Numbered from the stretch's first letter, positions 26,900 to 35,652 are shown. The stretch: DNA of 64,000 nt from Temperatibacter sp965603205 (GCA_965603205.1 CBFDCC010000008.1:115208-179207), one strand, 5' to 3'. Numbers and translations: made by a program. Notes: generated by a model from the sequence alone, not told the origin.

Positions 26900-27694
26900 T
26901 TACTTAACAGGCTGCCGTTCATAATTTGGCATCTCAATATCGTATGTATCAAAAATTTTCTTGAGGGTACCATTTTTTAAAATAGCCTGAAAACCTTTTG
27001 CAAATTCACGTGTGAGCATTTCGCCGCGCGGTGATTTGGTGAACCCCACATAGACTTTATCTATAAGATTATCCCTAATAAAATCCACCTTGTCCAATTG
27101 ACCCATTTTTTTGAGATACATACGCGCCACACCAAGACTGCCTAGGCTAACATCAATACGACCTTGAAAGAGCAGCGATAGTAATTTTTCGGTACCATGG
27201 TCCATATATATCTTCATGACGTTTGGATGATCACGAATATAAGGCCCCCAGTGATCAAGTATGTCATAGTCATATTCTGCCACAACACCTATTTTATACT
27301 TTTTTAAATCTTCTCCTGAATTTAAGACAACGTCCGAACCATGATTAATAATAAAAATAGTTTCATTTAGAATGTAAAAACCCTCATAGACGTGATAGTT
27401 TGGTATATAGTATTCGCCCATTCCAAGCACGACATCCTGCCTGCCTTTTTCTACATCAAGTAACGCCCTTATCCACACACTTTCTGTATATTCTGTTGCC
27501 ATTTTTCGGGCCACAAAGGCTTGCTTAACCACTTCGGCCAGCAAGCCCTGATCTACAGATGTATGACTACAGGTGTAGGGACACCAATTATCAGAAACAA
27601 GCTTGATAACATCATCTTGGCTGTCCCCCGATTGCACCGATGTAGGCAAAATCAAAAGAAATAAAATAAACCATATATATTTACAAAAATACAA
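26900..27694 (-). CDS. Periplasmic SBP_bac_3-like binding protein, tandem copy 3
   Basis: This 264-residue paralogue has a short signal peptide (YIWFILFLLILPTSVQS), the W-C-P-Y-T-C motif (Cys38, Cys42) and the same overall layout as the two copies downstream. It appears to start with TTG at 27694, supported by an AGAGGG ribosome binding site six bases upstream and no alternative ATG before the signal peptide. It is the first of the three in the direction of transcription. The middle of the protein differs from its neighbours in the positions expected to line the ligand site, suggesting related but distinct ligands (inference). Confidence 0.78.
   Translation of the reverse strand: MYFCKYIWFILFLLILPTSVQSGDSQDDVIKLVSDNWCPYTCSHTSVDQGLLAEVVKQAFVARKMATEYTESVWIRALLDVEKGRQDVVLGMGEYYIPNYHVYEGFYILNETIFIINHGSDVVLNSGEDLKKYKIGVVAEYDYDILDHWGPYIRDHPNVMKIYMDHGTEKLLSLLFQGRIDVSLGSLGVARMYLKKMGQLDKVDFIRDNLIDKVYVGFTKSPRGEMLTREFAKGFQAILKNGTLKKIFDTYDIEMPNYERQPVK
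26920..27059 (-). repeat. Near-identical 3' segment of SBP paralogue, copy 3
   Basis: Third copy, 887 bases from copy 2. It is closest to copy 1 at its upstream end (both encode a G-E-M-L-T-R-E-F segment). Confidence 0.75.
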
Positions 27695-27723
27695 TGTGTA
27701 CCCTCTCTTCTATATCAAGTATA

Positions 27724-28149
27724 TCAAGGTGTATCGCCCTCAATAACCTCATAGGATGTTTTAATGTCGGCCAGCGCCGCCATTTGCCCCGATGCTGAAC
27801 AATATTTCTCCATCGCAAGATCAATGGCGCGCTTCACATGCGCCTCTTTAATCTCCACACCCTTTATCACAAAATGCATTTCAACATCTGTATAATATTT
27901 GGGCATTTCATCACGGCGTATACCGCCAATTTCAACCCAAGCATCAACCACTTTTTGACGGGATTTCTCTAGGATCATCACCAGATCAATACAAGCGCAT
28001 CCACCAGTGCCAAGCAGCAACATCTCCATCGGAGACATGCCAATTTTTTTGTCACCGTCAATAGCAACGCTATGGCCACTACCACTTGTGCCAATAAACG
28101 ACAGGCCACCAGCCCATTTTACACGATGATCTCTAATAATTTCACTCAT
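27724..28149 (-). CDS. OsmC/Ohr family protein
   Basis: This 141-residue protein of the OsmC fold has the helix-borne cysteine in G-G-C-A-C-I-D-L-V-M (Cys51 and Cys53) and a second cysteine in E-K-Y-C-S-A-S-G (Cys117). The spacing fits the two redox cysteines of the family, which reduces organic hydroperoxides with help from lipoyl or thiol donors. It resembles the YhfA-like subgroup (K-Y-C-S-A-S) more than Ohr, and the physiological role of that subgroup is less defined. It is transcribed towards the binding-protein cluster and is divergent from ccmA. Confidence 0.88.
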   Translation of the reverse strand: MSEIIRDHRVKWAGGLSFIGTSGSGHSVAIDGDKKIGMSPMEMLLLGTGGCACIDLVMILEKSRQKVVDAWVEIGGIRRDEMPKYYTDVEMHFVIKGVEIKEAHVKRAIDLAMEKYCSASGQMAALADIKTSYEVIEGDTP

Positions 28150-28280
28150 AACTGGTTTCCAAATATTATAGTTTACTTAATTTATATGTAGGCTAACGTC
28201 TTTTACTCTTGATGCAATAAAATAAAGCATGTGATAGTGATATCTCGCAATATACAAAACTCTTTTGAGAAACGATAATA

Positions 28281-28967
28281 ATGGCCAATAGCCCAGAACT
28301 TCATCTAAAGCAATTATGCGTTAAACGCAGTGGCCGCATGGTATTTACGGGCTTAAATGCATCTGTGACTGCCGGTGAAGTATTGATATTAAAGGGTAAA
28401 AATGGATCGGGTAAAAGCACGCTACTAAGGCTGTTGGCTGGATTTTTACCCGCAAGCGATGGTGAAATCCATTGGCAGGGTGAGAACGCACTAGCCGACA
28501 AAGAGCTTTTAACCGTTGACTTGATTTATCTTGGCCATGCCTTTGCCCTAAAGAATAATTTCACTCTCTATGAAAACCTTATCAGTTGGGGTGATATCAC
28601 TCTAGGCTATAGACTAGATGAAAATTCAGTGATGAAAGCCGCTGAGGCATTTAACATGGGTGAGTTATTGCATGAGCCTGTGCAATATTTTTCCAGCGGG
28701 CAGCGCCACCGCGCCGGCCTTATTCGCTTTGCATTGTCTGGTAAAACCATCTGGTTGATGGACGAACCGACGGTTGGCCTAGACGCAGAGAGCCGCATCG
28801 CGCTGGACGGTCTAATACAAGGACATATAGATACAGGCGGGATTGTTATCGCCGCCACGCATGATCCACTAGGTGTTGAGGGCAGTATTCTAGACATGTC
28901 CCATTTCACCCCGGCTGCGCGCGATAGCATCCATCATCATGATCAAGATTGGTGGAGTGAGGCATGA
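28281..28967 (+). CDS. ccmA: Cytochrome c maturation heme exporter ATPase CcmA
   Basis: This 228-residue ABC ATPase has Walker A G-K-N-G-S-G-K-S-T (residues 39-47), the signature region F-S-S-G-Q-R-H-R and Walker B I-W-L-M-D-E-P-T. F-S-S-G-Q and the short length are typical of CcmA. With CcmB it uses ATP to release holo-CcmE from CcmC and so drives heme delivery for c-type cytochromes. It is the first gene of the complete ccm operon, and its stop overlaps the ccmB start (ATGATGA). Confidence 0.93.
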   Translation: MANSPELHLKQLCVKRSGRMVFTGLNASVTAGEVLILKGKNGSGKSTLLRLLAGFLPASDGEIHWQGENALADKELLTVDLIYLGHAFALKNNFTLYENLISWGDITLGYRLDENSVMKAAEAFNMGELLHEPVQYFSSGQRHRAGLIRFALSGKTIWLMDEPTVGLDAESRIALDGLIQGHIDTGGIVIAATHDPLGVEGSILDMSHFTPAARDSIHHHDQDWWSEA

Positions 28968-29662
28968 TGATAAAAAATATAAAATCTATATCCCTTTCTC
29001 ATATCGCCATCAGCCTAATTAAGCGCGATATTCGCCTTGCGTGGTCACAAGGCGGTACTGGCACTATGGCGCTTAGTTTCTTCCTGATAGCCGTCTCGCT
29101 ATTTCCATTTGGCGTAGGGGCGGATCCTGCGATTTTATCCAGCATATCAGTGGGTATTCTATGGGTTGTGGCATTGCTGGCTTGTCTGCTTAGTCTCGAC
29201 CGCCTTTATCAAGCTGATTATGAAGATGGTACATTAGAGGATTTAGCATTGTCACCACTGGGGTTGATTGGCGTCTGTATTGCTAAAAGTTTAGCCCACT
29301 GGTTATCAACAATATTACCGCTGATTATATTAGCCCCTCTGCTCGCTGTAATGCTGAACATGGAAAATGAGGCTTATTTCACGCTTATTCTCTCCCTGCT
29401 CATCGGCTCGCCAGCGCTTAGCTTTATTGGCAGCATCGGCGCCTCACTCACCGTCGCCATCAGGCGCGGTGGGGTGTTGCTGTCCTTGCTAGTATTGCCA
29501 CTATATATCCCCACGCTTATTTTTGCTGTGAGCGGCGTTGAGGCGGCCGCCCTTGGTAATGACACAAGCAGCCATCTGATCATCCTTGGCGCTATTAGCG
29601 TTATCGCCACAGTGTTATCGCCGATCGCCTCGGCCGCAGCACTAAAACTCTCTTTAGAATAA
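28964..29662 (+). CDS. ccmB: Heme exporter membrane subunit CcmB
   Basis: This 232-residue protein has six hydrophobic segments and is the membrane partner of CcmA. The family pattern is visible in L-I-K-R-D-I-R-L-A-W-S-Q-G-G, L-D-R-L-Y-Q-A-D-Y-E-D-G-T-L-E-D-L and S-I-G-A-S-L-T-V-A-I-R-R-G-G-V-L-L. The start overlaps the ccmA stop by four bases, indicating coupled translation. A 54-base gap separates it from ccmC. Confidence 0.92.
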   Translation: MMIKNIKSISLSHIAISLIKRDIRLAWSQGGTGTMALSFFLIAVSLFPFGVGADPAILSSISVGILWVVALLACLLSLDRLYQADYEDGTLEDLALSPLGLIGVCIAKSLAHWLSTILPLIILAPLLAVMLNMENEAYFTLILSLLIGSPALSFIGSIGASLTVAIRRGGVLLSLLVLPLYIPTLIFAVSGVEAAALGNDTSSHLIILGAISVIATVLSPIASAAALKLSLE

Positions 29663-29716
29663 TTATGAAAATAACGCCAAGTCATGCTTGCCCTAACGCA
29701 GAAATACGGATAAATA

Positions 29717-30442
29717 GTGCCCATGCATAAGTTCGCAAATCCAGCGCGATTTAATCGCCTCGCAGATACTCTTTTACCATGGTGTAAAGGCCTGCTTATT
29801 CTATCCCTTATTTACGGCCTGTATCACGCATTAATCGCCAGCCCTGCTGACGGTGAACAGGGTGAAGGTGTGCGCATGATGTATGTGCATGTGCCCGCCG
29901 CTTGGATGTCGATGTTTGTCTATATGGTGATGGCAGGGGCCAGCTTTACAGCGCTAGTTTGGAAACACCCTCTCGCCTATTTAGCCGCAAAAGCAGCAGC
30001 CCCCATTGGCGCAACTTTCACTGCGCTGGCTCTGATCACAGGGTCATTATGGGGCAAGCCCATGTGGGGCACATATTGGATTTGGGATGGCAGGCTGACC
30101 AGCATGTTAGTTCTGCTATTTTTATATCTGGGCTATATGGCTATTTGGCAGTCTATGGAAGACGATGACAAAGCAGGCAAAGCCTCAGCCATTGTTGCCC
30201 TTGTCGGCATTATTAATATTCCAATCATTAAATTTTCTGTAGATTGGTGGAATACACTGCATCAACCTGCCAGTGTGATGAAATCAGGCGGTCCTAGTAT
30301 GCCGTCCGAAATGCTTATACCGCTCCTTGCCATGTTTGTTGCCTTTAACGCTTATTTTATGGTGACATTCCTGTGGCGTATGAAATTAGAGATTAATCGC
30401 CGCAAGATAGCCGCAATGCGCAGTGCAAGGATAAGCCAGTGA
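29717..30442 (+). CDS. ccmC: Heme-handling protein CcmC
   Basis: This 241-residue protein has six hydrophobic segments and the tryptophan-rich WWD-type heme loop read as G-T-Y-W-I-W-D-G-R-L-T. The conserved histidines lie in Y-V-H-V-P-A-A-W-M and V-D-W-W-N-T-L-H-Q-P. CcmC loads heme onto CcmE in the periplasm. The GTG at 29717 has a GGA six bases upstream; an ATG two codons later is an alternative. Its stop overlaps the GTG start of ccmD. Confidence 0.93.
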   Translation: MPMHKFANPARFNRLADTLLPWCKGLLILSLIYGLYHALIASPADGEQGEGVRMMYVHVPAAWMSMFVYMVMAGASFTALVWKHPLAYLAAKAAAPIGATFTALALITGSLWGKPMWGTYWIWDGRLTSMLVLLFLYLGYMAIWQSMEDDDKAGKASAIVALVGIINIPIIKFSVDWWNTLHQPASVMKSGGPSMPSEMLIPLLAMFVAFNAYFMVTFLWRMKLEINRRKIAAMRSARISQ

Positions 30443-30603
30443 TAGACTTATTAAACTTTGGCAAGGATAGCGTCTTTATTTGGGCGGCTTACGCTGTGAC
30501 AGCTTTGGCCCTACTGGGCCTCGCATCGGTGACAGTGCGCCAAATGAAACGGGCATCAGCTGAGGCAGATAGATTGAACCCCAGAAAAAACAAAGCTGAA
30601 TAG
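30439..30603 (+). CDS. ccmD: Heme exporter accessory protein CcmD
   Basis: This is a 54-residue single-pass protein. The GTG at 30439 overlaps the TGA of ccmC (GTGA), and the stop is at 30601-30603, three bases before ccmE. It has the CcmD pattern: an N-terminal aromatic stretch (F-I-W-A-A-Y-A-V), one membrane helix (residues about 12-31) and a basic cytoplasmic tail (R-Q-M-K-R). It holds the CcmABC-CcmE complex together during release of heme-loaded CcmE. Size, position between ccmC and ccmE and tail charge make this secure although it is very short. Confidence 0.92.
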   Translation: MIDLLNFGKDSVFIWAAYAVTALALLGLASVTVRQMKRASAEADRLNPRKNKAE

Positions 30604-30606
30604 AAT

Positions 30607-31080
30607 ATGAAACGCAATATGGGCCATAGAAAACGTCGCCGTCTTATCCTTGGCATCGCAGGAGTGGCTGCACTCGTGCTGGCTAGTTTTAGCGTGTTGG
30701 TGTTTTTTGAAGGCGATCTGTTTCTACAACCCAGCCAAATTGCAGGCAGCAAATTAAAAGTTGGTCGGGGCTTCACCCTTGGCGGTATGGTCTTAAAAGG
30801 CAGTCACAAAACTTCTGAGGACGGCCTAACCCACAATTTTATACTGACCGACTGTAAAACCGAGCAACCTGTTCAGTTTAAAGGGCTGTTACCTAATCTA
30901 TTTCGTGAAGGCCAAGGCATTGTTGCAGAGGGACGTCTAGACCAGCGCCGCAGCTTTGTTGCTGATCGCGTGCTGGCCAAACATGATGAAAATTACGCCC
31001 CAAAGGGTACTTTACAAAAAGCCGATGGCGTTTGCGAGCATCCAGAATCCATAACAGAAAAAGCAGTTTTAGATACATGA
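30607..31080 (+). CDS. ccmE: Heme chaperone CcmE
   Basis: This 157-residue protein has an N-terminal membrane anchor (about residues 12-34) and an OB-fold periplasmic domain. The heme-attachment motif L-A-K-H-D-E-N-Y is present, with His126 as the covalent heme ligand and Tyr130 as axial ligand. The four-residue spacing equals that of E. coli His130/Tyr134. It carries heme from CcmC to CcmF. The stop overlaps the ccmF ATG. Confidence 0.95.
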   Translation: MKRNMGHRKRRRLILGIAGVAALVLASFSVLVFFEGDLFLQPSQIAGSKLKVGRGFTLGGMVLKGSHKTSEDGLTHNFILTDCKTEQPVQFKGLLPNLFREGQGIVAEGRLDQRRSFVADRVLAKHDENYAPKGTLQKADGVCEHPESITEKAVLDT

Positions 31081-33047
31081 TAGCAGAGCTTGGACATTAC
31101 AGCCTGATACTAGCCCTAATGATGGCAACTCTTGGCGCGACTGTGCCGCATATAGGTGCGCGCGTTATGGAACCTAGGTTAATGCGCATCGGTGACCAAG
31201 CCGCAATCGCGCAATTCCTGCTTGTCCTGATTTCATTCTGCGCCCTGACATACAGCTATATAATTTCTGATTTTTCAGTGTTGAATGTGGCAACCAACAG
31301 CCACACGCTTAAGCCGCTTATTTATAAAATATCTGGCGTTTGGGGCAACCATGAAGGCAGCTTGTTATTGTGGGTACTCGCCCTAACCCTATTCAGTGCA
31401 GCGGTCAGCGTTATGGGCCGTAAATTACCCTTAAAGTTTCGCAGTCGCGTTCTAGCCATACAAAGCTTACTTGGTGTTGGTTTTCTGCTCTTTATCTTGA
31501 TAACTAGTAATCCTTTCACTCGTATTGACCCCGCCCCTTTTGATGGCAATGGGTTAAATCCGCTACTCCAAGACCCGGGGTTAATAATCCATCCCCCGAT
31601 GCTATATCTAGGGTATGTGGGCCTGTCCGTTGCCTTTTCCTTTGCCATCGCTGCCCTAATCGAAGGTGAGGTAACGCCTGCTTGGGCAAAATGGGTACGC
31701 CCTTGGACGCTGGCCGCATGGATATTTTTAACAGCTGGTATGGCGCTTGGTTCATGGTGGGCCTATTACGAGCTTGGCTGGGGTGGCTGGTGGTTTTGGG
31801 ATCCCACTGAAAATGCGGTTCTAATGCCGTGGATTACAACAACGGCCCTTTTACATTCCGCCATCGTACTAGAAAAACGTAACGCCCTAAAAAGCTGGAC
31901 TATCTTGTTGGCCATTATTGCCTTTAGCTTTAGCTTGCTGGGTACTTTTCTTGTGCGCTCTGGCATTGTTAATAGCGTACATTCCTTTGCCAGCGATCCT
32001 GAACGCGGCGTCTTTATCCTCGCCTTCCTCGCCGTAGTTATTGGCGGATCTTTGGCGATGTATGCATGGCGTGCCCCAAGATTAAAAGCAGGCGGCCTAT
32101 TTGGACTAGTAAGCCGCGAAAGCGCACTGGTGCTGAATAATATCCTACTGTCCACCTTTGCTGCTGTGGTGCTTATCGGCACGCTATATCCGATTATTTT
32201 AGAGGCCTATGACGGCACGCAAATCACCGTTGGCCCACCCTTCTTTGATTTTGCCACGACCATCATCATGAGCCCACTAATTGTAGCACTTAGCATCGGC
32301 CCCATTCTATCGTGGAAACGCGGCAAACTATCACGTGCGATGCAGATCACACTGCCCGCCTTCATCGTCGGCCTTGTTGTGGCTTTATGGGTTGTCTGGT
32401 CTAACGTCGGCGATATCATTATGACTGCATTTGGTCTTGGGCTGGCCATATGGTTAATCCTTGCTAGCCTGCTGGAAGTCATGAACCGCACGCAAAGATT
32501 TAAACTGTCACGTGTGCGTGCAATGCCGCGGGCATCATGGGGTATGATGCTGGCTCATACTGGCTTGGGTGTCGTTCTAATTGGTATTACAGTATCTGGT
32601 GCTTGGTCAGACGAGCAACTGGTCTCAATGAAAGCAGGTGACGTTACCAAGCTTGGGGATTATGAAATGCAGTTTGATGGGACACGTGCTGTAGCTGGAC
32701 CAAATTATACGGCCGTTCGCGGTAGCTTCACCGTCACAAAAAATGCTGAGTTTATTGCAACGCTAGAACCCGAAGACCGCATCTATACTGACCCCATTAT
32801 GAATACGACCGAAGCCGCTATATATCCCATGGTGAGTGGTGATCTATATGCCGTCATCGGGCAGGCTGTAAGCGGTGGGCGCTACGCCATCAGGTTATAT
32901 TTCAAGCCATTAATATCGGGGCTTTGGCTCGGCGCTATTATGATGATCATTGGCGGGCTATTATCGTTAACGGATCGCAGACTGCGTATTGGCGCGCCTG
33001 TAAGGCCCCCCGCGCGCGTTAAAGAGAATAAAAGGGTCGATACATGA
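31077..33047 (+). CDS. ccmF: Cytochrome c heme lyase subunit CcmF
   Basis: This 656-residue protein has about 15 membrane segments. The WWD heme-binding domain reads G-W-G-G-W-W-F-W-D-P-T-E-N-A, and conserved histidines lie in W-G-N-H-E-G-S and other loops. Together with CcmH and CcmI it attaches heme to the C-x-x-C-H motif of apocytochromes. The ATG at 31077 overlaps the ccmE stop (ATGA) and gives the usual N-terminus M-I-A-E-L-G-H. A start 45 bases upstream is possible but unlikely. Its own stop overlaps ccmG. Confidence 0.95.
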   Translation: MIAELGHYSLILALMMATLGATVPHIGARVMEPRLMRIGDQAAIAQFLLVLISFCALTYSYIISDFSVLNVATNSHTLKPLIYKISGVWGNHEGSLLLWVLALTLFSAAVSVMGRKLPLKFRSRVLAIQSLLGVGFLLFILITSNPFTRIDPAPFDGNGLNPLLQDPGLIIHPPMLYLGYVGLSVAFSFAIAALIEGEVTPAWAKWVRPWTLAAWIFLTAGMALGSWWAYYELGWGGWWFWDPTENAVLMPWITTTALLHSAIVLEKRNALKSWTILLAIIAFSFSLLGTFLVRSGIVNSVHSFASDPERGVFILAFLAVVIGGSLAMYAWRAPRLKAGGLFGLVSRESALVLNNILLSTFAAVVLIGTLYPIILEAYDGTQITVGPPFFDFATTIIMSPLIVALSIGPILSWKRGKLSRAMQITLPAFIVGLVVALWVVWSNVGDIIMTAFGLGLAIWLILASLLEVMNRTQRFKLSRVRAMPRASWGMMLAHTGLGVVLIGITVSGAWSDEQLVSMKAGDVTKLGDYEMQFDGTRAVAGPNYTAVRGSFTVTKNAEFIATLEPEDRIYTDPIMNTTEAAIYPMVSGDLYAVIGQAVSGGRYAIRLYFKPLISGLWLGAIMMIIGGLLSLTDRRLRIGAPVRPPARVKENKRVDT

Positions 33048-33574
33048 GCCGTTTCTTGCCCTTAATTATTGTCCTTGGTTTATTTGCAGTGTTTGGCACT
33101 ATACTGTTTGATGATGAGCGCAATCCAAAGGAATTACGCAGCGCCATGTTGGACAAGCCTGTACCTAACTTTCAATTACAGGCGCTATATGGCGCCGGCA
33201 TGCTCACTCAAGAAGATTTAAAATCTGGCAAACCTCTGTTGGTGAATTTCTTTGCCAGCTGGTGTGTGCCTTGCCGCGCTGAACATCAAAACCTGATGTA
33301 TTTAGCCCGTGACAAAAACATCCCCATCATCGGCATCGCCTATAAAGACAAACAAACAGCCTCAAAAGAATTCATAGAGGCATTAGGTAATCCATACACA
33401 AAAACAGCGATGGATAGCAATGGTCGGCTCGCCATAGATTTTGGCGTTTCGGGTGTGCCTGAAACATTTCTTATTACAGGTGATGGCTTAATATATTATC
33501 GTCACTGGGGGCCTATTGTCGGCGATAGCATGGAAAAGAGTTTACTACCTAAACTTCGGGAGATCAGCCAATGA
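33044..33574 (+). CDS. ccmG: Thiol:disulfide interchange protein CcmG/DsbE
   Basis: This 176-residue membrane-anchored thioredoxin-fold protein has one N-terminal helix (about residues 4-22) and the active site W-C-V-P-C (Cys74, Cys77). G-V-S-G-V-P-E-T-F-L-I follows, containing the cis-proline and the acidic residue typical of CcmG. It keeps the apocytochrome heme-binding cysteines reduced. Both ends overlap their neighbours by four bases. Confidence 0.95.
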   Translation: MSRFLPLIIVLGLFAVFGTILFDDERNPKELRSAMLDKPVPNFQLQALYGAGMLTQEDLKSGKPLLVNFFASWCVPCRAEHQNLMYLARDKNIPIIGIAYKDKQTASKEFIEALGNPYTKTAMDSNGRLAIDFGVSGVPETFLITGDGLIYYRHWGPIVGDSMEKSLLPKLREISQ

Positions 33575-34041
33575 TGCGCCTAATCTCCAGCTTAGTCTTT
33601 AGTCTACTGCTCAGCGCCCAAGCCATGTCGGTTGCTGTGGATGAGTTGAAATTAGACGACCCTGCGCGCGAAGCCTACGCCCGCACCATCATGAAAGAGA
33701 TACGCTGTCTGGTTTGCCAAAATCAAAGCATTGAGGATAGCAACGCTGACCTGGCAAAAGACCTGCGCCAAATTGTGCGTGAACAAGTCTCAACGGGCAA
33801 AAATGCGGATGAAATTAAGACATATTTGGTTGAGCGCTATGGTGATTGGGTGCTGCTAAAGCCCCCTGTTAAGCGCAGTACCTTTCTATTATGGGCATCG
33901 CCTTTTTTGTTGTTACTATTGGTCATATTGATGGTGATTATGCGCAAAAGAAATACAGCCGCTCCACAGCCGCTCAGCGGTGATGAAGCTATAAAGCTAA
34001 AAGAGATTATGACCCAAAGTGACAAGGGCACAGAATCATGA
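33571..34041 (+). CDS. ccmH: Cytochrome c maturation protein CcmH
   Basis: This 156-residue protein has a signal peptide, the redox motif R-C-L-V-C-Q-N-Q-S-I (Cys46, Cys49) and one C-terminal membrane helix (about residues 108-128). It is the short CcmH/CycL form, the TPR part being encoded separately by the next gene as in Pseudomonas and most alphaproteobacteria. It works with CcmG in reducing the apocytochrome thiols. It overlaps ccmG and ccmI. Confidence 0.95.
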   Translation: MMRLISSLVFSLLLSAQAMSVAVDELKLDDPAREAYARTIMKEIRCLVCQNQSIEDSNADLAKDLRQIVREQVSTGKNADEIKTYLVERYGDWVLLKPPVKRSTFLLWASPFLLLLLVILMVIMRKRNTAAPQPLSGDEAIKLKEIMTQSDKGTES

Positions 34042-35168
34042 TTTGGATTTTTATCATTACATTAATTGCACTAGTCATTATCCTTATGGCATGGAGTGTC
34101 ATCACAAATAAAAATGATGAAACAGTTGCAGATGTTGATCCATTAGATCATTTCAAAGCACAACTTAGTGAGATTGACAAGGACAAGGCACGCGGCCTGA
34201 TCGGCGATGAAGAAGCCGCCATGGCGCGGTTAGAGATTGAACGCCGTATCTTAGGCAGTCATCAAGATAGATTAGGTAGTGCAAACCACTTCACTCAAAA
34301 CAACAATATGGTGACAGGGGCGGCTGGTATCTTTGCCCTGCTGATCATAGCCAGTATTTTAATGTATTTCATCACGGGGCGCGCCGACCTACCCGCGAGC
34401 AGCCCCATGCGCAACAGCCAAATGGATACACCCATTCAGGAAAATGGCCCGACGATGGCTGAAGCCATTGAACAGATTAAATTGCATCTCACCAAGAAAC
34501 CCGACGACATCAAAGGCTGGCAGATACTCGCCACATCATCGCGCGCTGTGGGTGCCTATAGCGAGGCCGCGAATGCTTTTGCCCAATTATTCATATTGCA
34601 GCCAAATGAAGTCAGATGGCAGTTGAGCCAAGCCGAAAGCCTGATGGCCATGGCAAAGGGTAAAATCACCCCTGCGGCTAACCTAGTGTTAGACCAAATA
34701 TTAGCCACTGATTCGGTTAATCCCGCCGCCAGATACTATAAAGGCATAGGGTTTAAGCAAAATGGTGATGATCAAGCTGCGCTGGCAATATGGAAAGATA
34801 TAGCCGCCACATCACCTAAAAATGCACCTTGGATGAAAATGGTGGCTAGGCAAATTTCAGCCATTGAAAATCCTAAACCAACTGGTATGCCGCAAATCAC
34901 TGCTGATCAAACGCAAGCCGTTGCGAGCATGTCAGCCACAGAACAGCAGGCTTTTTTCCGCTCGATGATGCAGCGCCTGACGGATAAGTTAGACAAAGAC
35001 GGCAACAACCCCGAGGGCTGGATGATGTTAGCCCGCACCCATCTAACCATGGGCGATAAGGATAAGGCCATTACCGTATTAAAGCGTGGAATTGTGGCTG
35101 TTGACGCTGAAAATAAAGCGCCATTAAAAGCCATGCTTGACAGATTAAGTCTGTCGAGCGACAATTAA
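34038..35168 (+). CDS. ccmI: Cytochrome c maturation TPR protein CcmI
   Basis: This 376-residue protein has two membrane helices (about residues 2-20 and 93-115) around a cytoplasmic loop with the family pattern L-S-E-I-D-K-D-K-A-R-G-L-I-G-D-E-E-A. A periplasmic TPR domain follows, with repeats near residues 155-260 and 310-372 (W-Q-I-L-A-T-S-S-R-A and W-M-M-L-A-R-T-H-L). CcmI captures the C-terminal helix of apocytochrome c and hands it to the lyase. It is the last gene of the ccm operon. No strong terminator hairpin is visible after it. Confidence 0.92.
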   Translation: MIWIFIITLIALVIILMAWSVITNKNDETVADVDPLDHFKAQLSEIDKDKARGLIGDEEAAMARLEIERRILGSHQDRLGSANHFTQNNNMVTGAAGIFALLIIASILMYFITGRADLPASSPMRNSQMDTPIQENGPTMAEAIEQIKLHLTKKPDDIKGWQILATSSRAVGAYSEAANAFAQLFILQPNEVRWQLSQAESLMAMAKGKITPAANLVLDQILATDSVNPAARYYKGIGFKQNGDDQAALAIWKDIAATSPKNAPWMKMVARQISAIENPKPTGMPQITADQTQAVASMSATEQQAFFRSMMQRLTDKLDKDGNNPEGWMMLARTHLTMGDKDKAITVLKRGIVAVDAENKAPLKAMLDRLSLSSDN

Positions 35169-35316
35169 CGCGCTTTAAATCATAAGTACGCCTTGTTTAT
35201 TAAGACTTTTGTAACTATATAGTGTGATAATAAGCAAATATGCGGCACGAAGAAATCTGTGACCAAATTCACTCAGTCAAATGGCTGATAATTCTTAACT
35301 TTAAGTGTTGTGTTTC

Positions 35317-35652
35317 ATGAATATAAAACCTGATCCCTCAACGTTAAATGCGCTGTCGCAAGGACACGTACGTAATCGTGCGCCTCAGCAAAAGAATGTG
35401 GATGATCTGCCAAGCAATGCAGAGATCGTTGCCAAGGTAAAACAACAACAGCAAAATAAGCTGATGCCGCTGCGCAAGGCCGTTGACGACCGCAACCGTA
35501 TTACCGACCTGTCTAGCGATAATGAAATAGCCATCGCCAAGGACCGTGCCATACGTTTCTCAAAAGAAGCACCAATGGGTAGATCTTCCTTGATCAGCGC
35601 CGCTGGTGGCCGCAATGTACCTATGGGCCAAATTATTGATATCAGGGTTTAG
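35317..35652 (+). CDS. Small hypothetical protein
   Basis: This 111-residue soluble, strongly charged protein is not recognised. There is no signal peptide or membrane segment. The N-terminal half is rich in Gln and Lys (V-A-K-V-K-Q-Q-Q-Q-N-K), probably helical. The second half has D-N-E-I-A-I-A-K-D-R-A-I-R-F-S and a conserved-looking end R-N-V-P-M-G-Q-I-I-D-I-R-V. The ATG at 35317 is taken although no clear ribosome binding site precedes it; a GTG at 35305 is also in frame. It follows the ccm operon by about 150 bases and converges with yciB three bases away. Codon use looks like that of its neighbours, which supports a real gene. Confidence 0.6.
   Translation: MNIKPDPSTLNALSQGHVRNRAPQQKNVDDLPSNAEIVAKVKQQQQNKLMPLRKAVDDRNRITDLSSDNEIAIAKDRAIRFSKEAPMGRSSLISAAGGRNVPMGQIIDIRV

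Noticed and set aside
25040..27694. Complete amino-acid ABC importer
   Set aside because: Only binding-protein-like genes are present. No permease or ATPase of the HisMQ/HisP type lies in the flanks; the nearby ABC gene at 28281 is ccmA.
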